IMG/VR virus record: IMGVR_UViG_3300050014_000841
Location: 1 to 31,367 of that record
DNA: 31,367 nt
Reading direction: 5' to 3' (one strand)
From: a virus
Each line of letters opens with the position of its first letter. The stretch's first letter is position 1. Below are positions 16,061 to 23,041 of the stretch, piece by piece. The notes beneath the pieces were generated by a model. That model was not told the origin of the DNA. It was given only the letters and a program-made list of their open reading frames with translations, and did not search any database. Both the position numbers and the translations under genes were made by a program.

Positions 16061-16972
16061 TTACCACCGCACTTTCGCTTGCATCGCTTCGCCGAGATTG
16101 TTCAAGGCCTCGGCCAACATAGCTTCGTATTTCTGACTCCAGAAGTTCTGCCTGGCTCCATCGCCCCTCAAGCCCGCCAACTCCGCCGCCAGGCCGTAGA
16201 CGAACAGCATGTGATAGTCCGGGAAGAACCGGGGAACCGTTGTCGCTGCCACGGTGTTGTTTAGAAGATTCGGGCCGTCCTCGAAGATGATCATCAGGTA
16301 CAGGTTGAACACACTGGCTGAAGCCGCCGCCCCGGTACCGCCTCCGCCTGTGAATGAGACTGTTGGCGTCCCGGTATAGCCTGAACCCGGGTTGGTGACG
16401 TAGACCGCCGTTACCGCGCCATTGGCAACCACCGCCGTGGCCGTGGCGCCTGAGCCTCCGCCGCCGGTGATGGCGACAGCCGGTGCCGTCGTATATTTGC
16501 TGCCTCCGGACGTGACTGACACGCCGTTAATCGTGCCGCTGGCCACTGGGGGCGCCGGGTAGATGAAGATCAGGTTGCCGGTCTCCGTCTGCAGGGTGCT
16601 GTAGCTGCAGTCGATCAGTTCGTCAGCCTGGTCGCAGGGTTGATACTCGCCCAGGTATCCCACCGAATCATCCCAGGAATCCTCATCCTGTTCCCAGTCG
16701 AAGAACGAATCGTCCGGCGGCGCTGGAGGCGATCCCGTTGAAGGAGTCATCACCGTGACGCTGCGGATTCGCTCCGGCATGATGTAGCTCGGCAGGGTGT
16801 ACATGGGGATGCCCAGCACGAGGCTGATCTGCTCGACGTCCTCCGGCTGCGTGAACAGGCGATAGAGCGTGTTCTGCATCTCGTTGACGATGTCTTGCAT
16901 GTCAGCCGTAGAGACGGCAGTCGGTACCCGCTGCGTGGCCATATATGTGATTTGAGAAAGCATCAGGGCCAA
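16061..16972 (-). CDS. Head-tail adaptor (head-completion protein) with an inserted glycine-rich repeat domain
   Basis: This is a 303-aa protein. The flanking parts (residues 1-140 and 220-303, e.g. ADMQDIVNEMQNTLYRLFTQ, then DYHMLFVYGLAAELAGL) look like a helical podovirus adaptor/tail accessory protein placed after the portal/capsid block. Residues 147-220 are two ~37-residue repeats with SGGSKYTTAPAVAITGGGGSG and NPGSGYTGTPTVSFTGGGG, a beta module found in many virion proteins. The TTG at 16972 is chosen because AAGGGG lies 8 nt upstream; this puts the ribosome site inside the 3' arm of the terminator-like hairpin at 16977-16994. ATG 16963 is the alternative but has no ribosome site. Confidence 0.68.
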   Translation of the reverse strand: MALMLSQITYMATQRVPTAVSTADMQDIVNEMQNTLYRLFTQPEDVEQISLVLGIPMYTLPSYIMPERIRSVTVMTPSTGSPPAPPDDSFFDWEQDEDSWDDSVGYLGEYQPCDQADELIDCSYSTLQTETGNLIFIYPAPPVASGTINGVSVTSGGSKYTTAPAVAITGGGGSGATATAVVANGAVTAVYVTNPGSGYTGTPTVSFTGGGGTGAAASASVFNLYLMIIFEDGPNLLNNTVAATTVPRFFPDYHMLFVYGLAAELAGLRGDGARQNFWSQKYEAMLAEALNNLGEAMQAKVRW

Positions 16973-16973
16973 A

Positions 16974-16994
16974 GGAAAAACCCCTTCCGGAGTT
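16974..16994 (-). terminator. Terminator-like hairpin overlapping the adaptor's ribosome site
   Basis: On the minus strand AACTCC, loop GGAA, GGGGTT, then TTTCC form a small intrinsic-terminator-like structure straight after palindrome copy 2. The 3' arm GGGGTT includes the likely Shine-Dalgarno of the adaptor, so the hairpin could act as attenuator or translational control. The stem is only 6 bp with one G-T pair. Confidence 0.55.
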
Positions 16995-17010
16995 TATTTC
17001 ACGTGAAATA
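16995..17010. promoter_or_regulatory. parS/NBS-like palindrome, copy 2
   Basis: TATTTCACGTGAAATA, identical to copies 1 and 3, lies 2 nt after the stop of the repeat protein and directly before the hairpin at 16974-16994. On the minus strand TATAAAA immediately precedes it. Confidence 0.7.
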
Positions 17011-17012
17011 TT

Positions 17013-17714
17013 TTATAAGAAATATCCTCGAGGTATCCTGTCTTTATCGGAGTGCTCATGAACCATGGTGTCCCTTGGTCGTCTTGGCCTTCCGTGCCTC
17101 GTGAGAGGTGACCCGGACGGAGGCAATGTTATTTGAACGATTTGAAGCGTATCTGGAAGAGACAAGCCCATCCCAACTGCACAGATAAGCGGGAGTTGAA
17201 GGTTAAATGCTGCTGATACGTGATCCGCGAGAGAGATTCCGGCCCCCACAGATGGAATGAGAGACAACAAAGTAAACGAAGAAGCCGCTTCTGCAAGCCC
17301 AATTCCTTCGCCTATCGCAGGCGATAGCAAGATAGTAACCTGCGAGATCTCCTGATCGGCTAAGGATGCTCCCATTCCGAGCACGGGAACCAGATAAACC
17401 GGCGTCGCGGATATAACTGTGTCCGGCAGTTCAATGCCCATCCCCACAACGGGAAGCAGTTGAATATGCATTGTAATCAAGACTGTTAAAGGCGGGTCCA
17501 TTCCCATTCCGAGCACGGGTGTTAATTTGACACTTGTGGCTGTTGATTGAGACTCAATCAACGCTTCGCCTATTCCAATGTTTGGCGCTAGGTTTAAAGA
17601 AATTGTCGATATCAGTTGCTCAGGTAATTCCAACCCCATACCAATTGCAGGAACCATGGAAACCCTTTTGTTTATGAAGGAAACACCTAAAGCGCCTAAC
17701 CCGTGTCGTGGCAT
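17013..17714 (-). CDS. Protein of eight ~22-residue GxG repeats (novel solenoid-like virion protein)
   Basis: This 233-aa protein is built almost wholly of a tandem repeat of the form P-hydrophobic-G-M-G-hydrophobic-x-L-x-D, then a beta-like segment. The G-x-G turns begin at residues 25, 47, 69, 91, 113, 135, 157 and 181, a period of exactly 22 (last 24). Examples are LTPVLGMGMDPPL, LPVVGMGIELPDTV and VPVLGMGASLADQE. Residues 200-233 form a basic tail (LTRHGRPRRPRD). No family is recognised. It lies between accessory virion genes and the adaptor, so it is probably a virion surface or tail component. AAGGTGAT precedes the start. Confidence 0.7.
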   Translation of the reverse strand: MPRHGLGALGVSFINKRVSMVPAIGMGLELPEQLISTISLNLAPNIGIGEALIESQSTATSVKLTPVLGMGMDPPLTVLITMHIQLLPVVGMGIELPDTVISATPVYLVPVLGMGASLADQEISQVTILLSPAIGEGIGLAEAASSFTLLSLIPSVGAGISLADHVSAAFNLQLPLICAVGMGLSLPDTLQIVQITLPPSGSPLTRHGRPRRPRDTMVHEHSDKDRIPRGYFL

Positions 17715-17789
17715 AGTATCACCTTCTTAATCAGCCCCCTACTAAACTGTTCCTCCGGTTACTCCACTGTCACCAAGCACGAAGTAGAA

Positions 17790-17900
17790 TTACTTCCCAA
17801 TTTCAAGAGAGATATAGCGTATTACAAAGTTATACCCCTTGTTTTTATAACCTTGTGCTGTTTCTTTAGTTGATACTTGATTAGTGTCGAATCCTTTCAT
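17790..17900 (-). pseudogene. 36-aa remnant of a DUF1906-type (glycoside-hydrolase-like) lysin
   Basis: A short frame with AAGGAGG 9 nt before ATG. It begins MKGFDTNQVSTKETAQGYKN and continues KGYNFVIRYISLEIGK, then TAA. This is the characteristic first strand-helix-strand of DUF1906 domains (GFDT....t..A...k..GYdFViRY), which are normally ~200 aa. After the stop the same frame reads FYFVLGDSGVTGGTV and stops again, and the space to the next gene is only ~75 bp, so the rest is gone. The stretch is AT-rich compared with its neighbours. It could still be translated as a peptide, but the catalytic domain is absent. Confidence 0.6.
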
Positions 17901-17917
17901 TTTTTAGTTCCTCCTTA

Positions 17918-18445
17918 TTAGGTTGTTGAGTAATAACCGACATAACCGCAACCGATAGCTACACCAGCACCTAAACCTGTACTAGTTGCAAGAGTTAATA
18001 TTTCGTTGATTGTTGCAGCTTGTATTGGTGGATTAAAATTTAAAGTTATTGGTAAAAGAGTATTTATTGGTATTTGACAGTTAAAAGCGCCACCGGTAGT
18101 AATAGGAGAGATATAGAAATTTACCCCAGTTAATGAAGCAACATTGAAACTTAGAGTTATATTAGAAATATTTGCAAATTTTCCTGCTAATGCAGGTATA
18201 GGAAGACTTAATGCAGTATTAGCTGCAGTTTGAGCATATCCAGCAAGAGGTGTTATTCCTGTTGGATATGCAGAGTTTTGTTGTGTTACAACCGGCAGCG
18301 GAGCAGTGGCACTCACCGGCACATAAAGCGAACCGCTTTTGATCCACTGCTCGACAGGAACAGCCAAGCCACCGTTAGAGTCAGCGTTGGCAAGATAGGG
18401 AACACTGTTAGAATCTTGTGGTAGAGGAACAGTTAAACTGCTCAT
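17918..18445 (-). CDS. Accessory virion protein with a compositional break
   Basis: This 175-aa protein's first ~50 residues (MSSLTVPLPQDSNSVPYLAN, QWIKSGSLYVPVSA) are encoded by DNA like the rest of the phage. From about 18290 leftwards the gene is markedly AT-rich (residues ~55-175: ISNITLSFNVASLTGVNFYI, then AATINEILTLATST). The second half is beta-rich and ends in GCGYVGYYSTT. The break suggests recombination at the 5' third of the gene, continuing through the adjacent DUF1906 remnant. No family is recognised; position suggests a decoration or fibre-like protein. GGGGGC precedes the ATG. Confidence 0.6.
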   Translation of the reverse strand: MSSLTVPLPQDSNSVPYLANADSNGGLAVPVEQWIKSGSLYVPVSATAPLPVVTQQNSAYPTGITPLAGYAQTAANTALSLPIPALAGKFANISNITLSFNVASLTGVNFYISPITTGGAFNCQIPINTLLPITLNFNPPIQAATINEILTLATSTGLGAGVAIGCGYVGYYSTT

Positions 18446-18454
18446 GTTTGCCCC

Positions 18455-19093
18455 CTAATATATCGGCCAAAGAATCTGCCCTAGAGCGTCGAGGCTCAGC
18501 GTCAGCGTGCCAGATGACCCGGACTGTTGAGTAGAACCAAAATTCACGTAGCAGACATACGGATTGCTCACCGGCTGAGTCGCTACCGAATCGTAGAAGG
18601 CAGCGTACTGGAATGGCCCCACTACACCTGTCACGGTGATCACCAGGTTGGCACAGCCGATCTTGACTACGCCTAAACCACACTCACCCCAAGAGCAGGT
18701 TCCGTCTGATACTTTCTCGCCTATCGCTCCGGCGAAGGTAACGGATGATCCAGATGTGCCACCGACCAGGCAGCGGTAAACATGCCCCGCACCGGAGGAA
18801 GCACCGTTGACGGTATCCCCGATGTTGTACGCCGTGCCAGTCGTCCAGGCCGTCAATGAAGCAGCTTCGACCTCTGTCGATGTTGGGCTGGCGATGGCAA
18901 TGCCGCCCTGGGTATAACCATAGGCCGTGGAAAGCTCGTTGGCGTTGGAGTAACCTGTCTGCGTGCCAGGCACCGGAGACCAGGACGAGTTATAGAGGGC
19001 GACCTTGATGTTGCTGCCCCACGCCGGCCGCGTCCCTGTCCCTAGAAACCATGCTGCCCAGTTAGCTCGCCAGAGATTAGCTATGGTTGCCAT
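18455..19093 (-). CDS. Accessory virion protein with carbohydrate-binding-like module
   Basis: This 212-aa protein begins MATIANLWRANWAAWFLGTG and continues WGSNIKVALYNSSWSP, a start seen in phage proteins thought to sit on the virion. Residues ~80-130 (TAWTTGTAYNIGDTVNGAS, HVYRCLVGGTSG, DGTCSWGECG) resemble the aromatic W-x-x-G-T-x-Y-x-x-G-D-x-V motif of chitin-binding-like modules common in phage structural proteins. This suggests surface polysaccharide binding. The gene overlaps no other; GGAG lies 8 nt before ATG. Function is inferred from the motif and place in the operon. Confidence 0.6.
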   Translation of the reverse strand: MATIANLWRANWAAWFLGTGTRPAWGSNIKVALYNSSWSPVPGTQTGYSNANELSTAYGYTQGGIAIASPTSTEVEAASLTAWTTGTAYNIGDTVNGASSGAGHVYRCLVGGTSGSSVTFAGAIGEKVSDGTCSWGECGLGVVKIGCANLVITVTGVVGPFQYAAFYDSVATQPVSNPYVCYVNFGSTQQSGSSGTLTLSLDALGQILWPIY

Positions 19094-19104
19094 TCAGATC
19101 GCTC

Positions 19105-19419
19105 CTAACTCTCGCAGATGAAAAAGCTCAGCGTTGTTGCGGTTGCTGCAATCGCTGACAAAAATTGAGCCGCCCCTGCTTTATTCTTGCTGGGGAAAGT
19201 TATTTTCATCGGCAGGGCAGTACCTGCAGGTATACAGAATCCATTGGACAACGTAGCCGCTGCGCTAGCGCCAAGATAGAGATACGCCGCATTTGCTCCC
19301 GAGTTGGAGACGTAGAAAGGAACATCCAATACGGACGGGTTGATGTTTGCCGCCGCCGTGCCGACGCTGGCCTGCTGCACCGCTATGATCACATCTGGGG
19401 CGTCTGCTCCTAGACTCAT
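19105..19419 (-). CDS. Small beta-rich accessory virion protein
   Basis: This 104-aa protein is Ala-rich with alternating beta-like segments (NPSVLDVPFYVSNSGANAAY, then LYLGASAAATLSNGF, GTALPMKITF). No family is recognised; size and place after the capsid genes fit a head decoration or spike base protein. GAGGTGAGA precedes ATG. A terminator-like hairpin (19443-19466) lies between it and the upstream gene. Confidence 0.55.
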   Translation of the reverse strand: MSLGADAPDVIIAVQQASVGTAAANINPSVLDVPFYVSNSGANAAYLYLGASAAATLSNGFCIPAGTALPMKITFPSKNKAGAAQFLSAIAATATTLSFFICES

Positions 19420-19442
19420 TGATTCTCACCTCACAAAATGAA

Positions 19443-19466
19443 GCAGGAGAGGGTTAGCTCTCCTGC
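19443..19466 (-). terminator. Strong hairpin between capsid-module genes
   Basis: GCAGGAGAG and CTCTCCTGC form a perfect 9-bp stem with a 6-nt loop, followed on the minus strand by TTCATTTTG. The weak U-tract suggests partial termination or mRNA-end stabilisation, which could help set high capsid expression relative to downstream genes. Confidence 0.6.
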
Positions 19467-19471
19467 CCCGC

Positions 19472-19975
19472 TTAAGTTAATACGTAGTCAATGGAAACGG
19501 TAACGCTTGTCAAGGTTGTCAGCGACGCGGCAGCGGGTATCTGTATCCCTTTGCCAGTAGTCAATGCGGCCATGAACCCTGCCCCCAAGGTGATGCTTGC
19601 TGTACTTGGAGAGATGCACCCCGCCAGTTGAGCCTCGGCGACCGTCACGATTGCCACCGGAGTGCCGTTCGTGTCTTCCAGGATGAAGTTGCCAGAACCT
19701 CCGGCTGTCCCATTCACGAGAATCTTGAAATTTAGAATATTGATCGTCGTGTTAGCAACACCTGCGAGAATGGGGTTTATCCCCGCGATGATCTTCGCCA
19801 GGGTAAAAACTCCCGTGAAGTTCTGGACAATGCCCTTAACTTTCGTTGTGGCCCCCGAGTTAAATACCGGGTTCCCATAGGCATCCAGGGTGAACAGTGT
19901 CTTCTCGGAGCCGTACCCGCCGATAGCAATTTCCACGACGGGCGATATTTTTGAGGGATGCGAATAGTTAGCCAT
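19472..19975 (-). CDS. Accessory structural protein downstream of the capsid gene
   Basis: A 167-aa, beta-rich, low-charge protein (KISPVVEIAIGGYGSEKTLF, NILNFKILVNGTAGGSGNFI, then SVTVSIDYVLT). Position directly after the major capsid gene fits a head-surface or head-completion protein, but no domain is recognised. AGGAGGCATAAAGC precedes ATG. The gene ends at a strong hairpin, so it may be expressed at capsid-like levels. Confidence 0.6.
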   Translation of the reverse strand: MANYSHPSKISPVVEIAIGGYGSEKTLFTLDAYGNPVFNSGATTKVKGIVQNFTGVFTLAKIIAGINPILAGVANTTINILNFKILVNGTAGGSGNFILEDTNGTPVAIVTVAEAQLAGCISPSTASITLGAGFMAALTTGKGIQIPAAASLTTLTSVTVSIDYVLT

Positions 19976-20024
19976 GCTTTATGCCTCCTGAGGGGGTTCA
20001 AGCGCCCCCCCACCGCTTCAGCGT

Positions 20025-20933
20025 TTAGCCGAGGTAATTTCCGTAAATAAACGACGGGTCATCCCAGCCGTAGCTCCAACGTCCAACTGTCTTGTACTTG
20101 GCGGCCTCACTGTCGAACTCGACTTTGTCATCGAAGTCCGGCTTGCGGCGGTCGAACCAGTTCAGATACAGTTTGGCCCGCTCGGAATCGGTCACGAACC
20201 AGGATGCGGAGAAGTTGATGAAGGGAATCTCGATGACCGTGAGCGAACCGTGCCAGACGTTGACGCCATGGTCGGTGGTCTCCGGTTCCTCGTCGGTTTC
20301 GGCGATGATCATGGCAGTCTTGCGCAGCGCCGTTGGCACGATCAGGGTGTTCGGCTGGATCATGATCAGGTTGCCCTTGTCATCAACCCACTGCTTCATG
20401 TTCGTCCGGACCTGCTCAAGGTTGTTGGCCGTCAACTGCAGCGTGCCATAGTTGTTGAGATACGTGCTTGAGCCCGGCATGATCGGATGTGATGTGTTGC
20501 ACAGCGAGACGTTGTCCGGGCCGAGCAGGGGCTGCCCACGCCAACCGGCTCCGGAGAAGGCGCCGTTGAAGATGGACGCGAACTGAGACTGCCGGGTGTT
20601 GTAGACGGTGTTGGAGAGCTTGCGGACCCTCTGCTTGATCGTGTTGTACATATCGTCTTCCAGAAGCTCACGTTCAATCGTGATACCCTTGGAGAACTTC
20701 TGGTGCGTATACGTGCTCTTGAAACCTTTCTGAAAGTCCTCGTAGGAGACCTGACCTGTCCACGGGTCCATCTGCCCCAGCTCACCAACGCCCAAGTTGA
20801 ACTCCTGGTACTTGGTCGAGGTATCCTGGTTAGCTATCTGGGCGATGTAATCAGGGTAGGTCTTGTTGATCCGGTCAAAAATAACCCGAAGATCGGGCTG
20901 TAGCAGTTCCGGCCAGTTATCTTCCAGTAACAT
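20025..20933 (-). CDS. Major capsid protein (HK97-fold, Mu gpT-like)
   Basis: A 302-aa protein with features of a Mu gpT-type HK97-fold capsid. It shows an N-terminal helix (LLQPDLRVIFDRINKTYPDY), an E-loop-like stretch (VSYEDFQKGFKSTYTHQ, then FSKGITIERELLEDD), a spine-helix region (YNTIKQRVRKLSNTVYNTRQ) and late A-domain strands (NTLIVPTALRKTAMII, TVIEIPFINFSASWFV). Unlike HK97 there is no long N-terminal prodomain; scaffolding is supplied by the separate gene at 21719-22603. GGAGGT lies 8 nt before ATG. The order scaffold, decoration, capsid is a coherent head module. Confidence 0.8.
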   Translation of the reverse strand: MLLEDNWPELLQPDLRVIFDRINKTYPDYIAQIANQDTSTKYQEFNLGVGELGQMDPWTGQVSYEDFQKGFKSTYTHQKFSKGITIERELLEDDMYNTIKQRVRKLSNTVYNTRQSQFASIFNGAFSGAGWRGQPLLGPDNVSLCNTSHPIMPGSSTYLNNYGTLQLTANNLEQVRTNMKQWVDDKGNLIMIQPNTLIVPTALRKTAMIIAETDEEPETTDHGVNVWHGSLTVIEIPFINFSASWFVTDSERAKLYLNWFDRRKPDFDDKVEFDSEAAKYKTVGRWSYGWDDPSFIYGNYLG

Positions 20934-20959
20934 TAGATTTTACCTCCAGTCCTCACTTA

Positions 20960-21700
20960 TTACAGAAACAACGGCTGCGTAAACATTACCTGCAGCATCA
21001 AGTTGTTGAACTCGATTGCCTTGACGATGCACTGCCCGGGCGCTGTCGGGTTGTGGGACACGTCCACGGTGGATGCTGAGCCCGACGCAAGTTGGACGTA
21101 CGAGCCGACGTTGATACCGGTGTAGGCAGCGCTCTGCGCTCCGGGCAAGAGGATGTACTTGCTCGTAGTGTCGATAGCGGCCGGCATCGGATTGATCCAG
21201 GTCACGGTCGTGGTGGACTGCGAAGAGATCGTCCTGATCTGCCCGGCGTTCGTGCCGGCATAGATCCAGATCGCCCCGCCAGCAGTGAAGTTGGTGCCGG
21301 TGGTGATACCGGCCGTATCACCCAGTGTCGTGGTCGATCCGCTGGTCGCTACGCTGTCGATGTGCCCGGAGAACGTCACCCGGTAAATGTTATAACGATT
21401 GGTCATCACCGGAGCCTGCACCAGCGACGTAGAGCCGTTGACTGGAATCGTCTGCGTGCCTGTCGTGGTCGATACGGGAACGCCGATGACTCCCAGGATG
21501 CCGGCTGCCGGAGTGGAGCCGGAGCAGGGCGTCACCTTGCCGGTGCCCGCATTAGTCGGGGCCGGGATATAGACGGCGTTGCCCAGGCTGAACGCGGTGT
21601 TAGGAACAAGTTCAAACAGACCCGGATCTTCACCCGGCGCCTGCATCAGGTTCCCGATGTACTCAAATCCCTGTGATACTCTCGGTGCTGTGTAAGCCAT
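20960..21700 (-). CDS. Putative head decoration protein
   Basis: A 246-aa protein between scaffold and capsid genes. The N-terminal half resembles capsid-decorating proteins of other phages (GLFELVPNTAFSLGNAVYIP, PAAGILGVIGVPVSTTTGTQ, then a conserved-looking VMTNRYNIYRVTFSG). The centre (SGSTTTLGDTAGITTGTNFT, AGQIRTISSQSTTTVTW) is a Ser/Thr/Gly-rich beta domain. The assignment rests mostly on position and beta-rich composition. AGGTGAGAG precedes ATG. Confidence 0.6.
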   Translation of the reverse strand: MAYTAPRVSQGFEYIGNLMQAPGEDPGLFELVPNTAFSLGNAVYIPAPTNAGTGKVTPCSGSTPAAGILGVIGVPVSTTTGTQTIPVNGSTSLVQAPVMTNRYNIYRVTFSGHIDSVATSGSTTTLGDTAGITTGTNFTAGGAIWIYAGTNAGQIRTISSQSTTTVTWINPMPAAIDTTSKYILLPGAQSAAYTGINVGSYVQLASGSASTVDVSHNPTAPGQCIVKAIEFNNLMLQVMFTQPLFL

Positions 21701-21718
21701 TGGGCTCTCACCTCTCGG

Positions 21719-22603
21719 TTACTTTTTTCGTCTGTTCTTACTCTTGGCGGCAACGTACTCTTCGGGCTTGACGCCGAGCGCCTTGGCGTACTTCATCTCC
21801 GATGGACTCATTTTCGGCGTCCTGTCACCTGCGCCGCCTGCGCTGGTGCCGCCTTCCACTTTCTTTTTCCCTCTTGCGTTGACGTTTTTAAGCGTTGCCT
21901 GTTCTGCTGCGCTCCGCATGTCAGTGCCCAACTCCCCGGATAAGACTTTCTGGCCAACGACGAAGGCCATCGCCGTAGGAAAATCGACCAATGCGCCCTT
22001 GCCGCTGAACTCGTCGATCTCCTTGAGGTACTTGGCCACATACGGCGTCTCGCTTATCGCTGCCGTTTTGGCGTCGGAGTAGTCGGCCCGGCGCTCGAAC
22101 TGCTGCGCCTTGGCATCAGACGCCTGCTGCCGCCGATCAACCACCAGACTGCGGGCCTCGCGGTCAACCTCACGCTGCGCCCTGGATGCCGCTTGCTGCT
22201 CGGTCACACCGGCCTCGATCTGGGCCTGGTACTCGGTAGCGTAGATCTGCTTGAGGTAGCTGTTGTCCTGAGCCTGCTGCTGCTTGGCGGTCTGATCAGT
22301 CTGCTGCTGCGCCTTGACATCGGCCAGTTGTTTCTCGAACTTTACCCGCTCACGGGCGAGTCTGGACTCGACGATGCGATCAATCTCTTCCTGCGTTACC
22401 GGCTTATCCTTGTCAGGTTCCGGCTCGTCGCCCTCATCCTCATCGTCCGAGTCGTCATCATCGGCATCATCATCCGGTTCATCAGGGTCGTCAGGTTCAA
22501 GGCCCTCCTGGTCGCCTGCAGGAGTACCGGCAGGAGCGCCAGCGGGAACCATGCAAGCCATCAACATCAACACGGTCAGGAAGAATCTCCAGAACTTTTT
22601 CAT
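21719..22603 (-). CDS. Capsid scaffolding protein with a signal-peptide-like N-terminus
   Basis: A 294-aa protein. Residues ~27-65 are extremely acidic (Asp/Glu/Pro), followed by PVTQEEIDRIVESRLARERV and long charged coiled coil (~70-180), the typical composition of phage scaffolds of the DUF4355-like kind. A basic C-terminus (SKNRRKK) could bind capsid. Oddly, residues 1-20 read MKKFWRFFLTVLMLMACMVP: a basic start, hydrophobic core and LMAC, resembling a lipoprotein signal. The start is well supported by GGGAGG 5 nt upstream. Whether this is a genuine membrane-targeting segment or a capsid-interaction helix cannot be decided here. Confidence 0.75.
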   Translation of the reverse strand: MKKFWRFFLTVLMLMACMVPAGAPAGTPAGDQEGLEPDDPDEPDDDADDDDSDDEDEGDEPEPDKDKPVTQEEIDRIVESRLARERVKFEKQLADVKAQQQTDQTAKQQQAQDNSYLKQIYATEYQAQIEAGVTEQQAASRAQREVDREARSLVVDRRQQASDAKAQQFERRADYSDAKTAAISETPYVAKYLKEIDEFSGKGALVDFPTAMAFVVGQKVLSGELGTDMRSAAEQATLKNVNARGKKKVEGGTSAGGAGDRTPKMSPSEMKYAKALGVKPEEYVAAKSKNRRKK

Positions 22604-22671
22604 TTGAACCTCCCGTACAAAGCCCGTCGGCTTATCCAGGCGAGTTTAGGGTCATCACTGTGTGGGACCAT

Positions 22672-22692
22672 AAAAAACCCCGCTTCTGCGGG
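22672..22692 (-). terminator. Intrinsic terminator before the scaffold gene
   Basis: On the minus strand CCCGC, loop AGAA, GCGGG, then GTTTTTT form a compact terminator 8 nt after the 47-aa gene's stop. It separates the portal block from the scaffold/capsid block. No convincing promoter was found in the 68 bp between it and the scaffold start. Confidence 0.8.
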
Positions 22693-22699
22693 TGGTCGC

Positions 22700-22843
22700 T
22701 TACATCGTGGGCGTCTTGTGCGCTTGCTTGGGGTTCAGGCTGATGCCCTTGATCGGGCGCTCCGATACTTTCGCTGCCTTTGCCTTGCGCTCCGGGGCCG
22801 GTCGTCCGTGTTTGCCGCCGGCGGCCTTCTTCTTCGTGAACAT
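22700..22843 (-). CDS. 47-aa basic protein
   Basis: A complete short frame beginning MFTKKKAAGGKHGRPAPERK and ending HKTPTM. It is rich in Lys, Arg, Ala and Pro with no acidic clusters. GGAGG lies 9 nt before ATG. It sits between another small basic protein and the scaffold, so it may be a minor head protein or nucleic-acid-binding peptide. No family is recognised. Confidence 0.6.
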   Translation of the reverse strand: MFTKKKAAGGKHGRPAPERKAKAAKVSERPIKGISLNPKQAHKTPTM

Positions 22844-22864
22844 TGTCGGTGTCCTCCTTATGAT

Positions 22865-23041
22865 TTATTTGCCCTTGCTGTGGCGTGCTGTGTTCAGTGC
22901 AATGGCAATCGCCTGCTGCTGAGCCTTCTTTTTCGACTTCGGCGCAGACGTGCCAATCGTGCCCTTCTGCTTGTAGGAACCCATAATCTCTTTGATGTTA
23001 GCCGACTTGACCTTGTTGGACTTGCCCTTGACCAGCGGCAA
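22865..23041 (-). CDS. Small basic protein (DUF6496-like)
   Basis: The C-terminal part (IKEIMGSYKQKGTIGTSAPK, KSKKKAQQQAIAIALNTARH) resembles the small DUF6496-type proteins found next to phage head genes, with the QAIAIAL motif. Start choice is uncertain: TTG 23041 has GGAGG 7 nt upstream and gives 58 aa; a GTG at 23050 overlaps the ribosome site; ATG 22984 would leave 39 aa. The frame overlaps the 3' end of the portal gene, suggesting translational coupling. Role unknown, possibly a minor head or DNA-associated protein. Confidence 0.6.
   Translation of the reverse strand: MPLVKGKSNKVKSANIKEIMGSYKQKGTIGTSAPKSKKKAQQQAIAIALNTARHSKGK

Noticed and set aside
17018-17041. Full sigma-70 promoter at palindrome copy 2 (TATAAA before the palindrome)
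   Set aside because: No -35-like hexamer at 16-18 bp upstream, and copies 1 and 3 have none either; the AT-rich -10-like look follows from the stop codon plus palindrome.
19976-20024. G/C-run hairpin between capsid and the next gene as a terminator
   Set aside because: GGGGG/CCCCC can pair but there is no U-tract and the stem overlaps the ribosome site region; too weak to call.
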